NCBI GenBank assembly: GCA_963942565.1
Contig: OZ012697.1
Span: 23,814,970-23,878,969, forward strand
Origin: Maea johnstoni
Lineage: Eukaryota; Annelida; Polychaeta; Spionida; Magelonidae
Reading direction: 5' to 3'
DNA: 64,000 bases
Positions 23,283 to 32,923 of the stretch are shown here, piece by piece. Both the position numbers and the translations under genes were made by a program. Position 1 is the stretch's first letter, and each line of letters begins with the position of its first letter. The notes below the pieces were generated by a model. The model was given only the letters and a program-made list of their open reading frames with translations, did no database searches and had not been told where the DNA came from.

Positions 23283-23432
23283 CTTTTCAACTTCTTCATG
23301 CAGAATTCTTTGAGGACAGGGAAGCCACGGTGACTGACTGTCATAGCACAACTTGATTTTGTAAATTGTGTCATCATGACGGAGTAATCTGGTGTCCTCT
23401 GCCGGTAATTTAAATCTTTCAAGACTACTCAT
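23283..23432 (-). CDS. MAJIN: MAJIN-like protein, exon 1
   Basis: From ATG at 23432 to the donor GAAAAG|GTGCTT at 23283/23282: exactly 50 codons, phase 0. It reads MSSLERFKLPAEDTRLLRHD then DTIYKIKLCYD and ends ILHEEVEK. The spacing F-x-P/L...E(D)TR-L...YK-K--Y matches my memory of the start of mammalian MAJIN (FPETRFL...VYKFKIRYG). Exon 2 continues without a frame break. The start codon lies 96 bp from the 3' LTR of the retrotransposon, which is in the same orientation. An acceptor-like gtaaacag at about 23490 hints at an upstream 5' UTR exon beyond the insertion. Confidence 0.65.
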
Positions 23433-23527
23433 GATCTCATCAAGTTTGATTGATCAAAATGTAAACATTGGATTGGACTGTCAACTTCCTGTTTACGAAT
23501 TATTAAATAACAATTAATGATTAGTCC

Positions 23528-23803
23528 TGTAGTATCACTGAGCCGTGGCAACTCAGTGACCCACACATACATAGTTATCTAACACACATAATCAATGTTA
23601 TACAGTATTACTTACCTATAATCTTGTTCTAAGGTTGGATGTCTAGGTAGATACGTCCGTTCGTTTGGTTCTGGTATTCTGTTCTGCCTGACTACTGCCA
23701 GGCGTATTAATATGCCACATGAACGGTGGCGCCACCAACGGATATATCCGGAACTACTCGGAAGTAGTTCCGGCGTGGTATGCAGCTATCCTGCTATACC
23801 ACA
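23528..23803 (-). repeat. 3' LTR
   Basis: 276 bp, starting tgtagtatcactg and ending ctgctataccaca on the plus strand. Contains an 11-bp-stem hairpin (ccggaactact / agtagttccgg, 23748-23773) and the 12-bp palindrome ggtggcgccacc (23725-23736). It is the LTR nearest the MAJIN-like gene. Confidence 0.95.
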
Positions 23804-23815
23804 TCACTCCCTTAT
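23804..23815 (-). promoter_or_regulatory. Candidate polypurine tract
   Basis: On the minus strand, taagggagtga directly abuts the 3' LTR, the expected place for the plus-strand primer. It is only moderately purine-rich. Confidence 0.45.
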
Positions 23816-24331
23816 TTATTTTTTAAAGAAGAGCTAATGGGAGTGGAAGAAACAAATAGACCAAAACTATGAAATTAACAAGAAAGATGCCTGACAAAAT
23901 TTTCCTATAGGCACCCCCCCATTTAATAAAAAAAATATTTATATGTATTATTTAGCCTGAAAAACTGTCAAGCATAAGAAAGGACCCTGAGTTTTGGACT
24001 AGACTGGTTGATAGCAAAAATATAATTGTACAAAAATATGTATCTTAAAATAAGTAGCAAAAATATGGTTTACTACTATACTACGTTATTTACATTATTT
24101 ACACGGGTCGACCCTACAGAATCTCAATTAAGAATCTATACGGTTCAACCCAACCAAAAGTGATATGTATTATAAAGTTGTCTGTATGTGGCAAAATGTA
24201 GAATGTAGTAGTTCGGTATTGATAGATACAGAACCACGTGCAGAAGAAGGTAAAGTGAGATAGGAAAGATGTGATTTCGGATTCAAGCAACTATTGCCTG
24301 ATTCTCGAAATCAAGGAAAGACGGAGACGGG

Positions 24332-27300
24332 TTAGATCCCGTAAAGGGTTCTAGCATTCTGGTTGCATTGTTGCACCAGAAGCTGAGGAGTTGTACCTCG
24401 CAGTTGCGCTATGATTGTGATGGAGTGGTGACACAACCAGGAGGTATTGAAAGAAGACTGAGCGGCCTGAGGAGAGAGAAGAGGAGCATCAGACTCGAGG
24501 AGAAGTTTGTCATGCGGGATTCGGGGAATCACCGCACGATGGAAGGGTTTCTCCAAGAATTTGGAAGTGAGGCCGAAGGAACAGTTCGGGAAGACCTGGG
24601 ACCAAAGCTCCAGTTCATCTCTGGATCCCAAGAAACAATGCCTATGAATTCGAAGCTGAGTCAGACCCAGCTCCTGGAGAATAGATAGAGTGTCCCTGGA
24701 AGCGGAATCGTCATCGGGACTCTGTCCTCGGCAATGAAGGACGATGACTTTAGGAAAGGGTGCAGGCATTGCCTGAAGAGGAGAGAGGACAGCGCGAAGA
24801 AAAGCCTTTTGCATCTCGTGACGGGTAACCCGACACGAGCATGACATGCCAAGAGCCTTGACACAGGAACACCCGCGTGAGTAGTCCAAGCCGATTTCGC
24901 CGAGTCCTACACACTTGGGGTTAGAAAGATAGGAGTGGATAGAAGGAAGGAGAGAGAATCCTCCGGGAGCTTCATGAGGATGGAGACCAATAGTGAAGAA
25001 GACGCGTCCTCGAGCATCGTTCTGTAGATGAGAGGGTATAAGGCCCCAGTAACGCGAAAAGACATAGTTGGCAACAACGGCAACCAAATCGAGATTGCCA
25101 GTGCGGAACCGTTGCTCCAACTCATCCAGAGAGGAAAGATGGTGCCTGGAAAGAGACATGTCCAGGTGCATATGAGTGTCAATGAAAGGAAGAGGGGTTG
25201 GTGCCTGAAGGGCAGCCGCAGGAGCCTGTGGCTGAGGCGCAGAGGGGGTCTCTATGGGTCGACCATCGAGATCCATAGGGCAAGCATAGGTGCGGAAGCG
25301 CTCCCTATCCTCAGGAGAAAGGCGAGAAAGGATGATGATGATAGTCTCCCAGTGGGTAAGACTAAGGAGACGAGAGGGAGGAGAAGTGCGGTACTCCCTC
25401 AGGGCACCCACTGGACGCTCAAGAAATTGCTCCTCGAAGTAGTTCAAGGAAGACGAGAGTCTCTCAGGAATACTCCTCGGAGTTGAAGGAAAGAGATGCT
25501 CCTCGTGGACATAAGTAAAGAGATGCCACAGGGAGCTAAGACTGAGGAGACTGGCCAAGAAGTGGAGAGAGCCAAGAAAGAGTTGTCCCCAAAGAAGTGT
25601 ATGATTGCCCGAGAAAGAAGGACGATGGTTGGGCATGGAGTGAGCAGCCCTCTCAGTGTCAGTCGTCAAAATCTTCTGACAACGCCAGCAAACAGAGTCG
25701 GGGTTAAAAAACCACGGAAGATGGGACTGCTCAGAATGCAGTGGGAGGTTAGTGTGTGCCACAGGGCACAAACGGCATTGGCTTCTATTGGCCCTCTTAC
25801 CCGCAGAGGATTCAGGGGCAGTAGCCGCCGGCCTTTTGCCGAAAGAGGTAGAAGAAGAAGAAGTAGAGGAGGAAGAGATAGGTCGACGTGGGAACTGTGT
25901 GGAAGATGTGTCCGCACGCCGGGCAGCTGTGGATGCATAAGAAGAAGAGGAAGACGAAGAAGAAGAAGTAGAAACTGTTGGTTTAGAGATAGTGGATCTG
26001 GATTGCCTACCCAAAAGATGAGGAGGGGGTGTAGGCAACAAACCCGGACGTTCTGCACAGGGCAAAGATCGCATAGGAGGAGCAGGCCTGTGTGCCGCAA
26101 CGGCATAGGTGGGCTTAGTGGGTGCAGAAGTAGTAGTGGTGATAAGAGATGTAACAGTAAGAGAAAGCAACGCAGCTTTTTTCTTGTTTCGACGGGTGCG
26201 TGCTCCCTTACTCATTCCCTCGCCGGGAGGACGGGCGATTGGCTGAGAAGGAGCCGTAGGAATAGTGCTAGAGTAGGCTCCCAAAAGAGAAGGTGCGGAA
26301 CCTAGAAGAGGAGGACGAGGATGGGAGATTGGAGGAGGATAAGAAAAAGAAGCTTGAGGAGGAATGTGCTGCACAGAAGCAGACGTGGTTGGAAGAGAGG
26401 GAACAGGAAGTGGAGGAGGAGCGACTAGCGGGGAAACCGTAGTCGAAGGAGAAGTAATTGTGGGTACTGGTACCGAAGTGACAGGAATAGAGGTTGTCAC
26501 AGGAACAGAAGGTGCCGCTGGACAAGTGTCCATCGGTTCCACAGGACGGGAAGAAGAAGAGGGGATAGGAGAAGAAAGAAGAGTGGCTTCCAAATTGGAG
26601 TCCACAGACATTGGAGAAAAGATGGGGGACAGACCCAGATTCTCCCGAAGGAGAGTCTCCTCAAGGGAAACAGCATCGGCTGCCTCCGCACCAGTATCGG
26701 GAACGTCCCAGATGGAATTCAGACTCCAATAGTCGGAGTTTGAAACAAAGGAGAGAGCTGCTGACGCACCCGGGGAGGAAAAGGAATTCCCCACAGGGCC
26801 TGCAGCAGAAGGGACCACAGGAGTGGCAGGAGATGAAGATACCACAGGAGTGGCAGAAGAAGATACCACAGAAGTGGCAGAAGAAGAGACCACAGCGGTG
26901 GTAGGGGAAGTAGATACCACAGCAGTGGCCGAAGAGATGGTGGTAGAGGATGTAGAGGTAGGAGGAAAGTACCGCACATCCCGATAGCCAAATACGCTAT
27001 CCTGAGCAGGATCGCGCGCTGAAGAAGTCCATGTCGTTCGACAAGAGGGAGGCCTAACAGTTCTTGGAGTTTCGTTCGGCAAAAGAAGGTACCGGAAACA
27101 ATAAGGTTCAAGACCAAGGCCAAAGATGTAGTTGTGATTACGGATAGATTTTATGTATTGCCATTTGTGTTGCCATTTGGCAATGTTGTAGACCTGATAG
27201 AGGATGGTGCGCTGAGCAGCCATGTTGTTGGATGTGTCTGTGAGGTGATGACCAATCAGCCACATGAGTTCCTCGACAGAGGGTAGCTGATTGATGGAGA

Positions 27301-28189
27301 GAAGAGCGTTGATAGCTGTGGCTCTTTGTGTAGAGCCGGAGGAGGAGAAGATAGAGGGAATAGATGATCCCGACGCAGGGGTAACAGTACCTGAATAGGT
27401 GACGGGTATCCCCCCCGAGGCATCATGGGAAGAGGAAGGAAGGGAATTCTTCGAAGCTTCAGTGCCAGCCTTGGCGACGGAAGACCCCGCAGAGGAAGTG
27501 GATGAGGAGGAAAGGATTGTGCTGCAGGATGGCGTGACGGAGCACGTCGCTGCAGAGGACACAGCACATGAGACTGCGGAGGAAGCAGCACTAGGGGCCG
27601 CAGGGGATGACAAATGAGGTGACAAGGCTTGGACAAGGGATGGAGTCAGGGAAAAGGGCCTGAGTCCAAAAGGAAGGGAAGACAAAGGAGCGACATTAGA
27701 CGTAGGAATAGGTTTAACAGGGGAAGTTGGGACCACAAAGACAGGGGAGGAGGTCGTCACAGAGGGAACAGAAGAGGATGCAGAAGAAGAAACAGTGAGT
27801 GAAGTCGCAACGATTGCTGGGACTCCAGGGAGAGAAGATGTAGTGCATGTAGTGGATGCAGAAGGTGTGGGAGATGGTTTTGTAGTTGTAGTGGCAGTCC
27901 TAGAAGACTTTGGTGTAGAAGATTCGGAAGGTGTAGAAGTTGGTTTTGAAGAAGAGGTAGTGACAGTCGCAGAGGACTTAGATGTATGAATTTCAGTTTT
28001 GGAAGATGATTTGGTAGATGTTGTGGAAGGTGTTTTGGAAGATGTTTTGGTAGATGTTTTGGAAGACGGTTTGGCAGATGTTTTGGAAGTTGGTTTGGGT
28101 TTGGCAGAAGATGCTTTTTTCTTACATTTCTTCTTTTTCACCAACTTCCAGTCAGAGTCCTGGTCGTCCGACTCGGACCCGGATGGCAT
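24332..28189 (-). CDS. Retrotransposon third ORF with zinc fingers and TATDN2-like TatD nuclease domain
   Basis: 1285 residues, starting 187 bp after the end of pol, in the slot where some gypsy relatives carry an envelope gene. A lysine-rich start (KLVKKKKCKKK) leads into a Ser/Thr/Pro-rich region of ~780 residues. Two zinc-finger motifs follow at about 805-823 (C-x2-C-x9-H-x4-H) and 835-856 (C-x2-C-x12-H-x4-H). Residues ~1000-1285 form a TatD-family metal-dependent hydrolase with the family's motifs in order: FIDTHMHLD, GEIGLDY, VLHCRG, IHRHCF, LESDAP. IHRHCF and the flanking layout resemble human TATDN2, which acts on nucleic acids. No signal peptide or membrane anchor is seen, so it is not an envelope. 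Its role is unknown; processing of RNA:DNA hybrids or element DNA is a guess. In env-bearing relatives a downstream ORF is expressed from a spliced RNA. Confidence 0.9.
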   Translation of the reverse strand: MPSGSESDDQDSDWKLVKKKKCKKKASSAKPKPTSKTSAKPSSKTSTKTSSKTPSTTSTKSSSKTEIHTSKSSATVTTSSSKPTSTPSESSTPKSSRTATTTTKPSPTPSASTTCTTSSLPGVPAIVATSLTVSSSASSSVPSVTTSSPVFVVPTSPVKPIPTSNVAPLSSLPFGLRPFSLTPSLVQALSPHLSSPAAPSAASSAVSCAVSSAATCSVTPSCSTILSSSSTSSAGSSVAKAGTEASKNSLPSSSHDASGGIPVTYSGTVTPASGSSIPSIFSSSGSTQRATAINALLSINQLPSVEELMWLIGHHLTDTSNNMAAQRTILYQVYNIAKWQHKWQYIKSIRNHNYIFGLGLEPYCFRYLLLPNETPRTVRPPSCRTTWTSSARDPAQDSVFGYRDVRYFPPTSTSSTTISSATAVVSTSPTTAVVSSSATSVVSSSATPVVSSSPATPVVPSAAGPVGNSFSSPGASAALSFVSNSDYWSLNSIWDVPDTGAEAADAVSLEETLLRENLGLSPIFSPMSVDSNLEATLLSSPIPSSSSRPVEPMDTCPAAPSVPVTTSIPVTSVPVPTITSPSTTVSPLVAPPPLPVPSLPTTSASVQHIPPQASFSYPPPISHPRPPLLGSAPSLLGAYSSTIPTAPSQPIARPPGEGMSKGARTRRNKKKAALLSLTVTSLITTTTSAPTKPTYAVAAHRPAPPMRSLPCAERPGLLPTPPPHLLGRQSRSTISKPTVSTSSSSSSSSSYASTAARRADTSSTQFPRRPISSSSTSSSSTSFGKRPAATAPESSAGKRANRSQCRLCPVAHTNLPLHSEQSHLPWFFNPDSVCWRCQKILTTDTERAAHSMPNHRPSFSGNHTLLWGQLFLGSLHFLASLLSLSSLWHLFTYVHEEHLFPSTPRSIPERLSSSLNYFEEQFLERPVGALREYRTSPPSRLLSLTHWETIIIILSRLSPEDRERFRTYACPMDLDGRPIETPSAPQPQAPAAALQAPTPLPFIDTHMHLDMSLSRHHLSSLDELEQRFRTGNLDLVAVVANYVFSRYWGLIPSHLQNDARGRVFFTIGLHPHEAPGGFSLLPSIHSYLSNPKCVGLGEIGLDYSRGCSCVKALGMSCSCRVTRHEMQKAFLRAVLSPLQAMPAPFPKVIVLHCRGQSPDDDSASRDTLSILQELGLTQLRIHRHCFLGSRDELELWSQVFPNCSFGLTSKFLEKPFHRAVIPRIPHDKLLLESDAPLLSPQAAQSSFNTSWLCHHSITIIAQLRGTTPQLLVQQCNQNARTLYGI

Positions 28190-28376
28190 TTCTGGAAAAG
28201 AGGAAAAGGAAACAAGGTTAGCAATCAGACTGTTTTTAGATCAAGCATGTAAAGAATCAAAGATGATCAAGAATACAAAGATGGGTATTCAGCAACAACA
28301 ATTGGTCAGTAGGAACAAGTGCAAGAATAGGAAAGTGCAACAAGTTAAACAACATTACAAGGGTTGATTGGGGTAA

Positions 28377-31300
28377 TTATGTGTCGTTCACAATATAATC
28401 CTGAAGTCTTGTAGGCAGTCGCCTAGTTCTTCGAGATCGTGGAGATGAAGGATCACGGGAGGAAGAAGATTCAGGAATGGGATCAGTCGGATCGGGAGAT
28501 GTTGCCGTAGAAAATAGATTAGGAAGATCATCGGATTCAAGGAAATTGTAAGGAAGGTTTACATGCTTACAGTCATGACACAACCAGCTAGGACTATTTT
28601 CCTGCGTATACGACTCAAATTCATTCTGAGACAGACCAGAGCACCTACGATGGAACCATTTTGCACAATGAAGTCCATCGCAGCAGATTGCGTCATCATC
28701 TTCAGTAACGTTCTGAGCACATATTCCACATGGATATAGAATAGACTCGGAATCCACATCGGCATTCCCAGAGATCTCACCAGACTCCGAGAGACTCGGA
28801 ATCTCATCAGATACAGAAGCCGTTGGCGATTCCTCAGAATTCTCATGGCCAGAATCCAACAAGTTAGCCAACCCAAGAGTTTCATCTAACCCAGCAGATC
28901 CAGATTCATCAAGGCGAAGCTCCTCATTGAATAAAGAATGCCGTTTCCGCCTCAACCAATAAGGAATCTCCTCGGAGAGAAAGGGAAGTAACTTGTCATG
29001 ATGCACTGTCATACGCTTCCGAGCACCAACAATGGTGTAAACTGGAGGCTCAGCTTCAGCAACCAGATAGGGACCACTGTAAGGAGATCTAAGCTTAGTG
29101 CTATAGCCAACTTTTGTAGCTTCATCACGTTTGAGGACAATATCCCCAACGTGATAGGCTAACTCCCTCAACTTCCTAGCATCGTAATTACGCTTCTGAG
29201 TTTTTTGTGCAGAGCGCATACGCTGTCTAACAAGTTGATGACACTCTTCTAGTGAGAGTCGCATGTCTTTAGCCCATTGATTTGGTGAAGAAGGAGTGAT
29301 ATTCAATGAGGCAGTCCCCATAAGAATATCGATAGGCTGAAAGACTTCTCGTCCTAACATCAGACGATTCGGAGTGAACCCTGTCTGTCGGTTAACAGTG
29401 GCATGAAGAGCCATGACCAACAAAGATAAGTCCTTGTCCCAATACGCCTGTTTGCCTTCGATGTAGGAGCGGATCATGGGAAGCAATACTCTGTTGTACC
29501 TCTCCACCTGCCCATTCGAGGACGGATGGTAAGGAGTGGTTCTAGTTTTGGCAATTTGAAATTGTTCACAAAATGCCTGAAACAGCCCACTTTCAAAGTT
29601 GCTGCCCTGATCAGTGTGGATAGATAGCGGAGGACCTAGAGGAGACATAAAGTAGTCTGTGAATTTGAGCGCTACAGTTTCTGCCTTTTGGTCAGGGATA
29701 GCGGCACAGTCCACCCATTTCGTGAACTGGTCAACCATCATAAGGATATATTTATTTCCCAGGGCACTTTTCGTAAAAGGACCCAGGACGTCAATATGTA
29801 CACGCTCTAAGGGAAAACCAGAATGATATTCCCTCAGACCTGCACGAGGAGGATTTGAAGGACTTTTGTTTTTGGCACAAACTGAGCAACACTTGACATG
29901 AAGATTGATTTCCTCAGTCATTCCAGGCCACATGAAAGAAGAGCGGACTCTGGAATAGGTTTTGTTTTGTCCTAAATGTCCAGCAGTACGGTGTGCATGA
30001 CAAGCATTCATGATGTCTTTACGAAGCCTCCGAGGCACTACCAAACATACTCGACAATCAGGTTGAGTTTTCCAGAGGTGATACAGAACTCCGTTTATCA
30101 AACGTAGTTGTAGTCTCACCAGCCAGAGAGATTTAGTGATAGCACTGGACAGGAACAAGACATTCTTTAGAGGAATTTCCTTGTTCTCTAGCCAGCCGAT
30201 GATAGGTTTGAGATCAGGATCTTGCAATTGCAAGTCCCGCAGTTGCACAGAGGAATAGGCCTCTAACCAATTAGATTGTATTTCTTTTGCTTTGGCTAAG
30301 GCCACAGGTCCGATTTCTGCTTGCACTGGGGGAGCATCAGCAAGGACAGGTGAAGAAGAAGATGAGGTAGGAGTAGGAGATAGAGAGGAAGGTTTGGTTA
30401 GAGATAGGGTTTTGACAGCAAGTGGAATCACATCATCCACATCCTCGCAAAACCGTTCCCACTGTTCATGGGCTTTGGTACAGAACTTACAGCCTTTACA
30501 GGGTAAGTCCTGCAGTTTTTTACCAGCGTTATAACAGTCACAAGGAGGCAGATTATTCGGCAACCGAGACAAACCATCGGCATTGGAGTGTTTACCTCCT
30601 GGCCGATGGACAATCTGGAAGTCGAACTGTGCCAGCTGTTCCTGCCATCTGGCCAACTGACCTTCGAGTTTCCGGAAGCGAAACAACCATACTAAGCTAT
30701 GGTGATCTGTGCGGACAGTGAAGTGACGTCCCAACAGATAGTGCCGGAATTGATCAGTGAATTTGATGATAGCCAGCAGCTCTTTACGAGTTGTACAATA
30801 CTTCCGATGTGCGGGTAGAAGTATGTTACTGGCATATGCAATTGGTCTGACTACCCCGTCCTGGACCTGTGATAACTCTGCACCGATGGTGTATTTGGAG
30901 GCATCAGTATCAAGGATAAACATGCCTTCCGGTCTAGGATACGCCAAACACGGTGCAGATATTAACAGTTCTTTCATCCGGACGAAAGCTTCTTCTTGTT
31001 CTTCAGACCAAAAGAACTTTTGTTTTCCTGTCAAATCATACAAGCATTTTGTAAGATTGGCAAAACCGCGAATGTGTTCACGGTGATAGTTCGCAAACCC
31101 AAGGAATGATTCTACTTCCTTGGTGTTTTTAGGCCTTTGCCAATTCTTAACTGCTTCTACTTTGTCAGGTGTGATGTTCAGGCCTTCCGGGGTACAGAGT
31201 TTACCCAAGAATTTGACCTGGCGCCTAAATAGGAAGCATTTTTTAGGCTTGAACTTAAGATGATATCGCCTAAACCGCAGGAAAACTTCCTCCAGGTTAC

Positions 31301-32906
31301 GCAAATGATCATCGAAGTCTTTGCCTAAGACATTCACATCATCAAGATATGCCAAAGCCTGTTTCCAGGTTAAGCCCATCAAGACGAGTTGAATTGCGCG
31401 CTGAAATGTAGCGGGCGCGTTGCATAATCCAAAACCCATGCGATTATGCTCAAACAAACCATACCTAGTTATTATGGCTGTTTTTGGCTTCGCACTCTCT
31501 TCCAGTTCAATTTGATAGTACCCAGACGCCATGTCTAGAGTACTGAAAAAGACGCTACCGGAGAGAGTGTCTAGGCAATCCTGAATGTTAGGTAAAGGAA
31601 AAGAATCCTTTACAGTCTTCGCATTCAGATCCCTATAATCTATACACCAGCGTACAGATCCATCCTTCTTTCTAATCAACACAGGAGCAGAGGCCCATGC
31701 TGAATTAGAAGGTCGAATGACACCTAGATCCAAAAGTTTGGCTAAGTGATTTTCTTCCTCAGATTGGAAGCTAAAAGGTGTACGACGTAGTTTGTGTCTC
31801 ACTGGTGCATGATCTCCTGTGTCAATGTCATGCTTGATCTCTGTGAAACAACCCAAGTCAAGATCGTGCTTAGCAAAGATATCTTCAAAAGACATCAATA
31901 ACTGCCCGAGTCTTGTACATTGTTCCACAGTCAAGCCCTCACATGACCTTTTAAAGAGATCCTCTAAGTGTTTAGGCATTGCACCAGAAATCTCCGCCAA
32001 GATGGTATCCCAATTTGTTGACTCATCATTAGACTTGTCAGACATAGGATTTAACTCGGAGGGATTATCATGGGAAATTTGCCCAACATTAAAGGAATTG
32101 GAGGTTAAAGACTCTTCGGATGTAGGAAGAACATCAGAAGAGGAAGGGTCGGAAAAGTCAGGAAGAATATCACAGATAGACGCTGTTGCCACAATCTTAT
32201 CTTTAGGCAATTTAATAGGTTTAGAAGAAAGATTGACAACATTGATCGTCATAGGAGAACTTGTCTTCGCTAACGCATTAGGAAAGAGAAGATCAAGAGA
32301 AGTGTTGTGAGGTTCTATTAGTAACTCAGCATCCGCGACATTTGTTGTATCAAGATCATTCAGTTTGACCTCAATAAACATTGACGAATTAGCTGGAATC
32401 ATAACCTCAGAAAGAGTAGAGACACTACTGACAGAGAAGGTATTGGTCTTGGATGGACGGTGTTTTCCGTCAATCCACTCACCATTTAGAGACAGACGTG
32501 CATTATGGAAATCCATTATGCCTGCATTTCCACAAAGGAAATCCAAGCCCAACAGAATATCCTCACCGATATCAGCTATGATTACATCCCAGCTGATATC
32601 CTGAGTTCCAATGCGAAGAGGGCAGTTAGGGACGACATACGCTTTGAGTCGCGTAGCATCCCTGTCAGCCATTTTGATAGAAGTGGTAGAACAATTCAGG
32701 TAGGATATACCTAATCTGTCCGCTAGCTCAGAACTCACAACAGTAGCCTCAGCGCCAGTATCTACTACGGCCATGACGCTAGAGTTAGCGAGCTTGACAG
32801 GGACAAGTATCGCCATACCTGGAATGTTGCGTATGGTTATCTCACGAGCACTCTCAACCTTTAAGGATGAGTCTACTCCTGAACAACCAAAAGAAGAAGA
32901 TTCCAA
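28377..32906 (-). CDS. pol: Retrotransposon pol: protease, RT, RNase H, integrase, PHD finger
   Basis: 1509 residues, beginning 17 bp after the gag stop and in a different frame. Domains in order: aspartic protease with DTGAEA at residues 49-54; reverse transcriptase from about 370, with YLDD near 520; RNase H with DTDASKYTIG near 660 and TDHHSL near 730; integrase with an H2C2 zinc-binding region near 970-1010 and the catalytic triad at about Asp1037, Asp1098 and Glu1134 (35 residues between the last two). At about 1392-1445, near the C-terminus, is a Cys4-His-Cys3 PHD finger (CGIC...CCDGLHC...WFHRRC...WLCHDC) in place of the chromodomain seen in some gypsy lineages. PHD fingers commonly read histone H3 tails. 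Gypsy elements make pol by frameshifting or reinitiation. Confidence 0.95.
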   Translation of the reverse strand: MESSSFGCSGVDSSLKVESAREITIRNIPGMAILVPVKLANSSVMAVVDTGAEATVVSSELADRLGISYLNCSTTSIKMADRDATRLKAYVVPNCPLRIGTQDISWDVIIADIGEDILLGLDFLCGNAGIMDFHNARLSLNGEWIDGKHRPSKTNTFSVSSVSTLSEVMIPANSSMFIEVKLNDLDTTNVADAELLIEPHNTSLDLLFPNALAKTSSPMTINVVNLSSKPIKLPKDKIVATASICDILPDFSDPSSSDVLPTSEESLTSNSFNVGQISHDNPSELNPMSDKSNDESTNWDTILAEISGAMPKHLEDLFKRSCEGLTVEQCTRLGQLLMSFEDIFAKHDLDLGCFTEIKHDIDTGDHAPVRHKLRRTPFSFQSEEENHLAKLLDLGVIRPSNSAWASAPVLIRKKDGSVRWCIDYRDLNAKTVKDSFPLPNIQDCLDTLSGSVFFSTLDMASGYYQIELEESAKPKTAIITRYGLFEHNRMGFGLCNAPATFQRAIQLVLMGLTWKQALAYLDDVNVLGKDFDDHLRNLEEVFLRFRRYHLKFKPKKCFLFRRQVKFLGKLCTPEGLNITPDKVEAVKNWQRPKNTKEVESFLGFANYHREHIRGFANLTKCLYDLTGKQKFFWSEEQEEAFVRMKELLISAPCLAYPRPEGMFILDTDASKYTIGAELSQVQDGVVRPIAYASNILLPAHRKYCTTRKELLAIIKFTDQFRHYLLGRHFTVRTDHHSLVWLFRFRKLEGQLARWQEQLAQFDFQIVHRPGGKHSNADGLSRLPNNLPPCDCYNAGKKLQDLPCKGCKFCTKAHEQWERFCEDVDDVIPLAVKTLSLTKPSSLSPTPTSSSSSPVLADAPPVQAEIGPVALAKAKEIQSNWLEAYSSVQLRDLQLQDPDLKPIIGWLENKEIPLKNVLFLSSAITKSLWLVRLQLRLINGVLYHLWKTQPDCRVCLVVPRRLRKDIMNACHAHRTAGHLGQNKTYSRVRSSFMWPGMTEEINLHVKCCSVCAKNKSPSNPPRAGLREYHSGFPLERVHIDVLGPFTKSALGNKYILMMVDQFTKWVDCAAIPDQKAETVALKFTDYFMSPLGPPLSIHTDQGSNFESGLFQAFCEQFQIAKTRTTPYHPSSNGQVERYNRVLLPMIRSYIEGKQAYWDKDLSLLVMALHATVNRQTGFTPNRLMLGREVFQPIDILMGTASLNITPSSPNQWAKDMRLSLEECHQLVRQRMRSAQKTQKRNYDARKLRELAYHVGDIVLKRDEATKVGYSTKLRSPYSGPYLVAEAEPPVYTIVGARKRMTVHHDKLLPFLSEEIPYWLRRKRHSLFNEELRLDESGSAGLDETLGLANLLDSGHENSEESPTASVSDEIPSLSESGEISGNADVDSESILYPCGICAQNVTEDDDAICCDGLHCAKWFHRRCSGLSQNEFESYTQENSPSWLCHDCKHVNLPYNFLESDDLPNLFSTATSPDPTDPIPESSSSRDPSSPRSRRTRRLPTRLQDYIVNDT

Positions 32907-32923
32907 GCCATCCTGACCCGGGT

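Noticed and set aside
24332-28189. Third ORF as an envelope gene
   Set aside because: No signal peptide, membrane anchor or cleavage-site layout; the C-terminal half is a TatD hydrolase.
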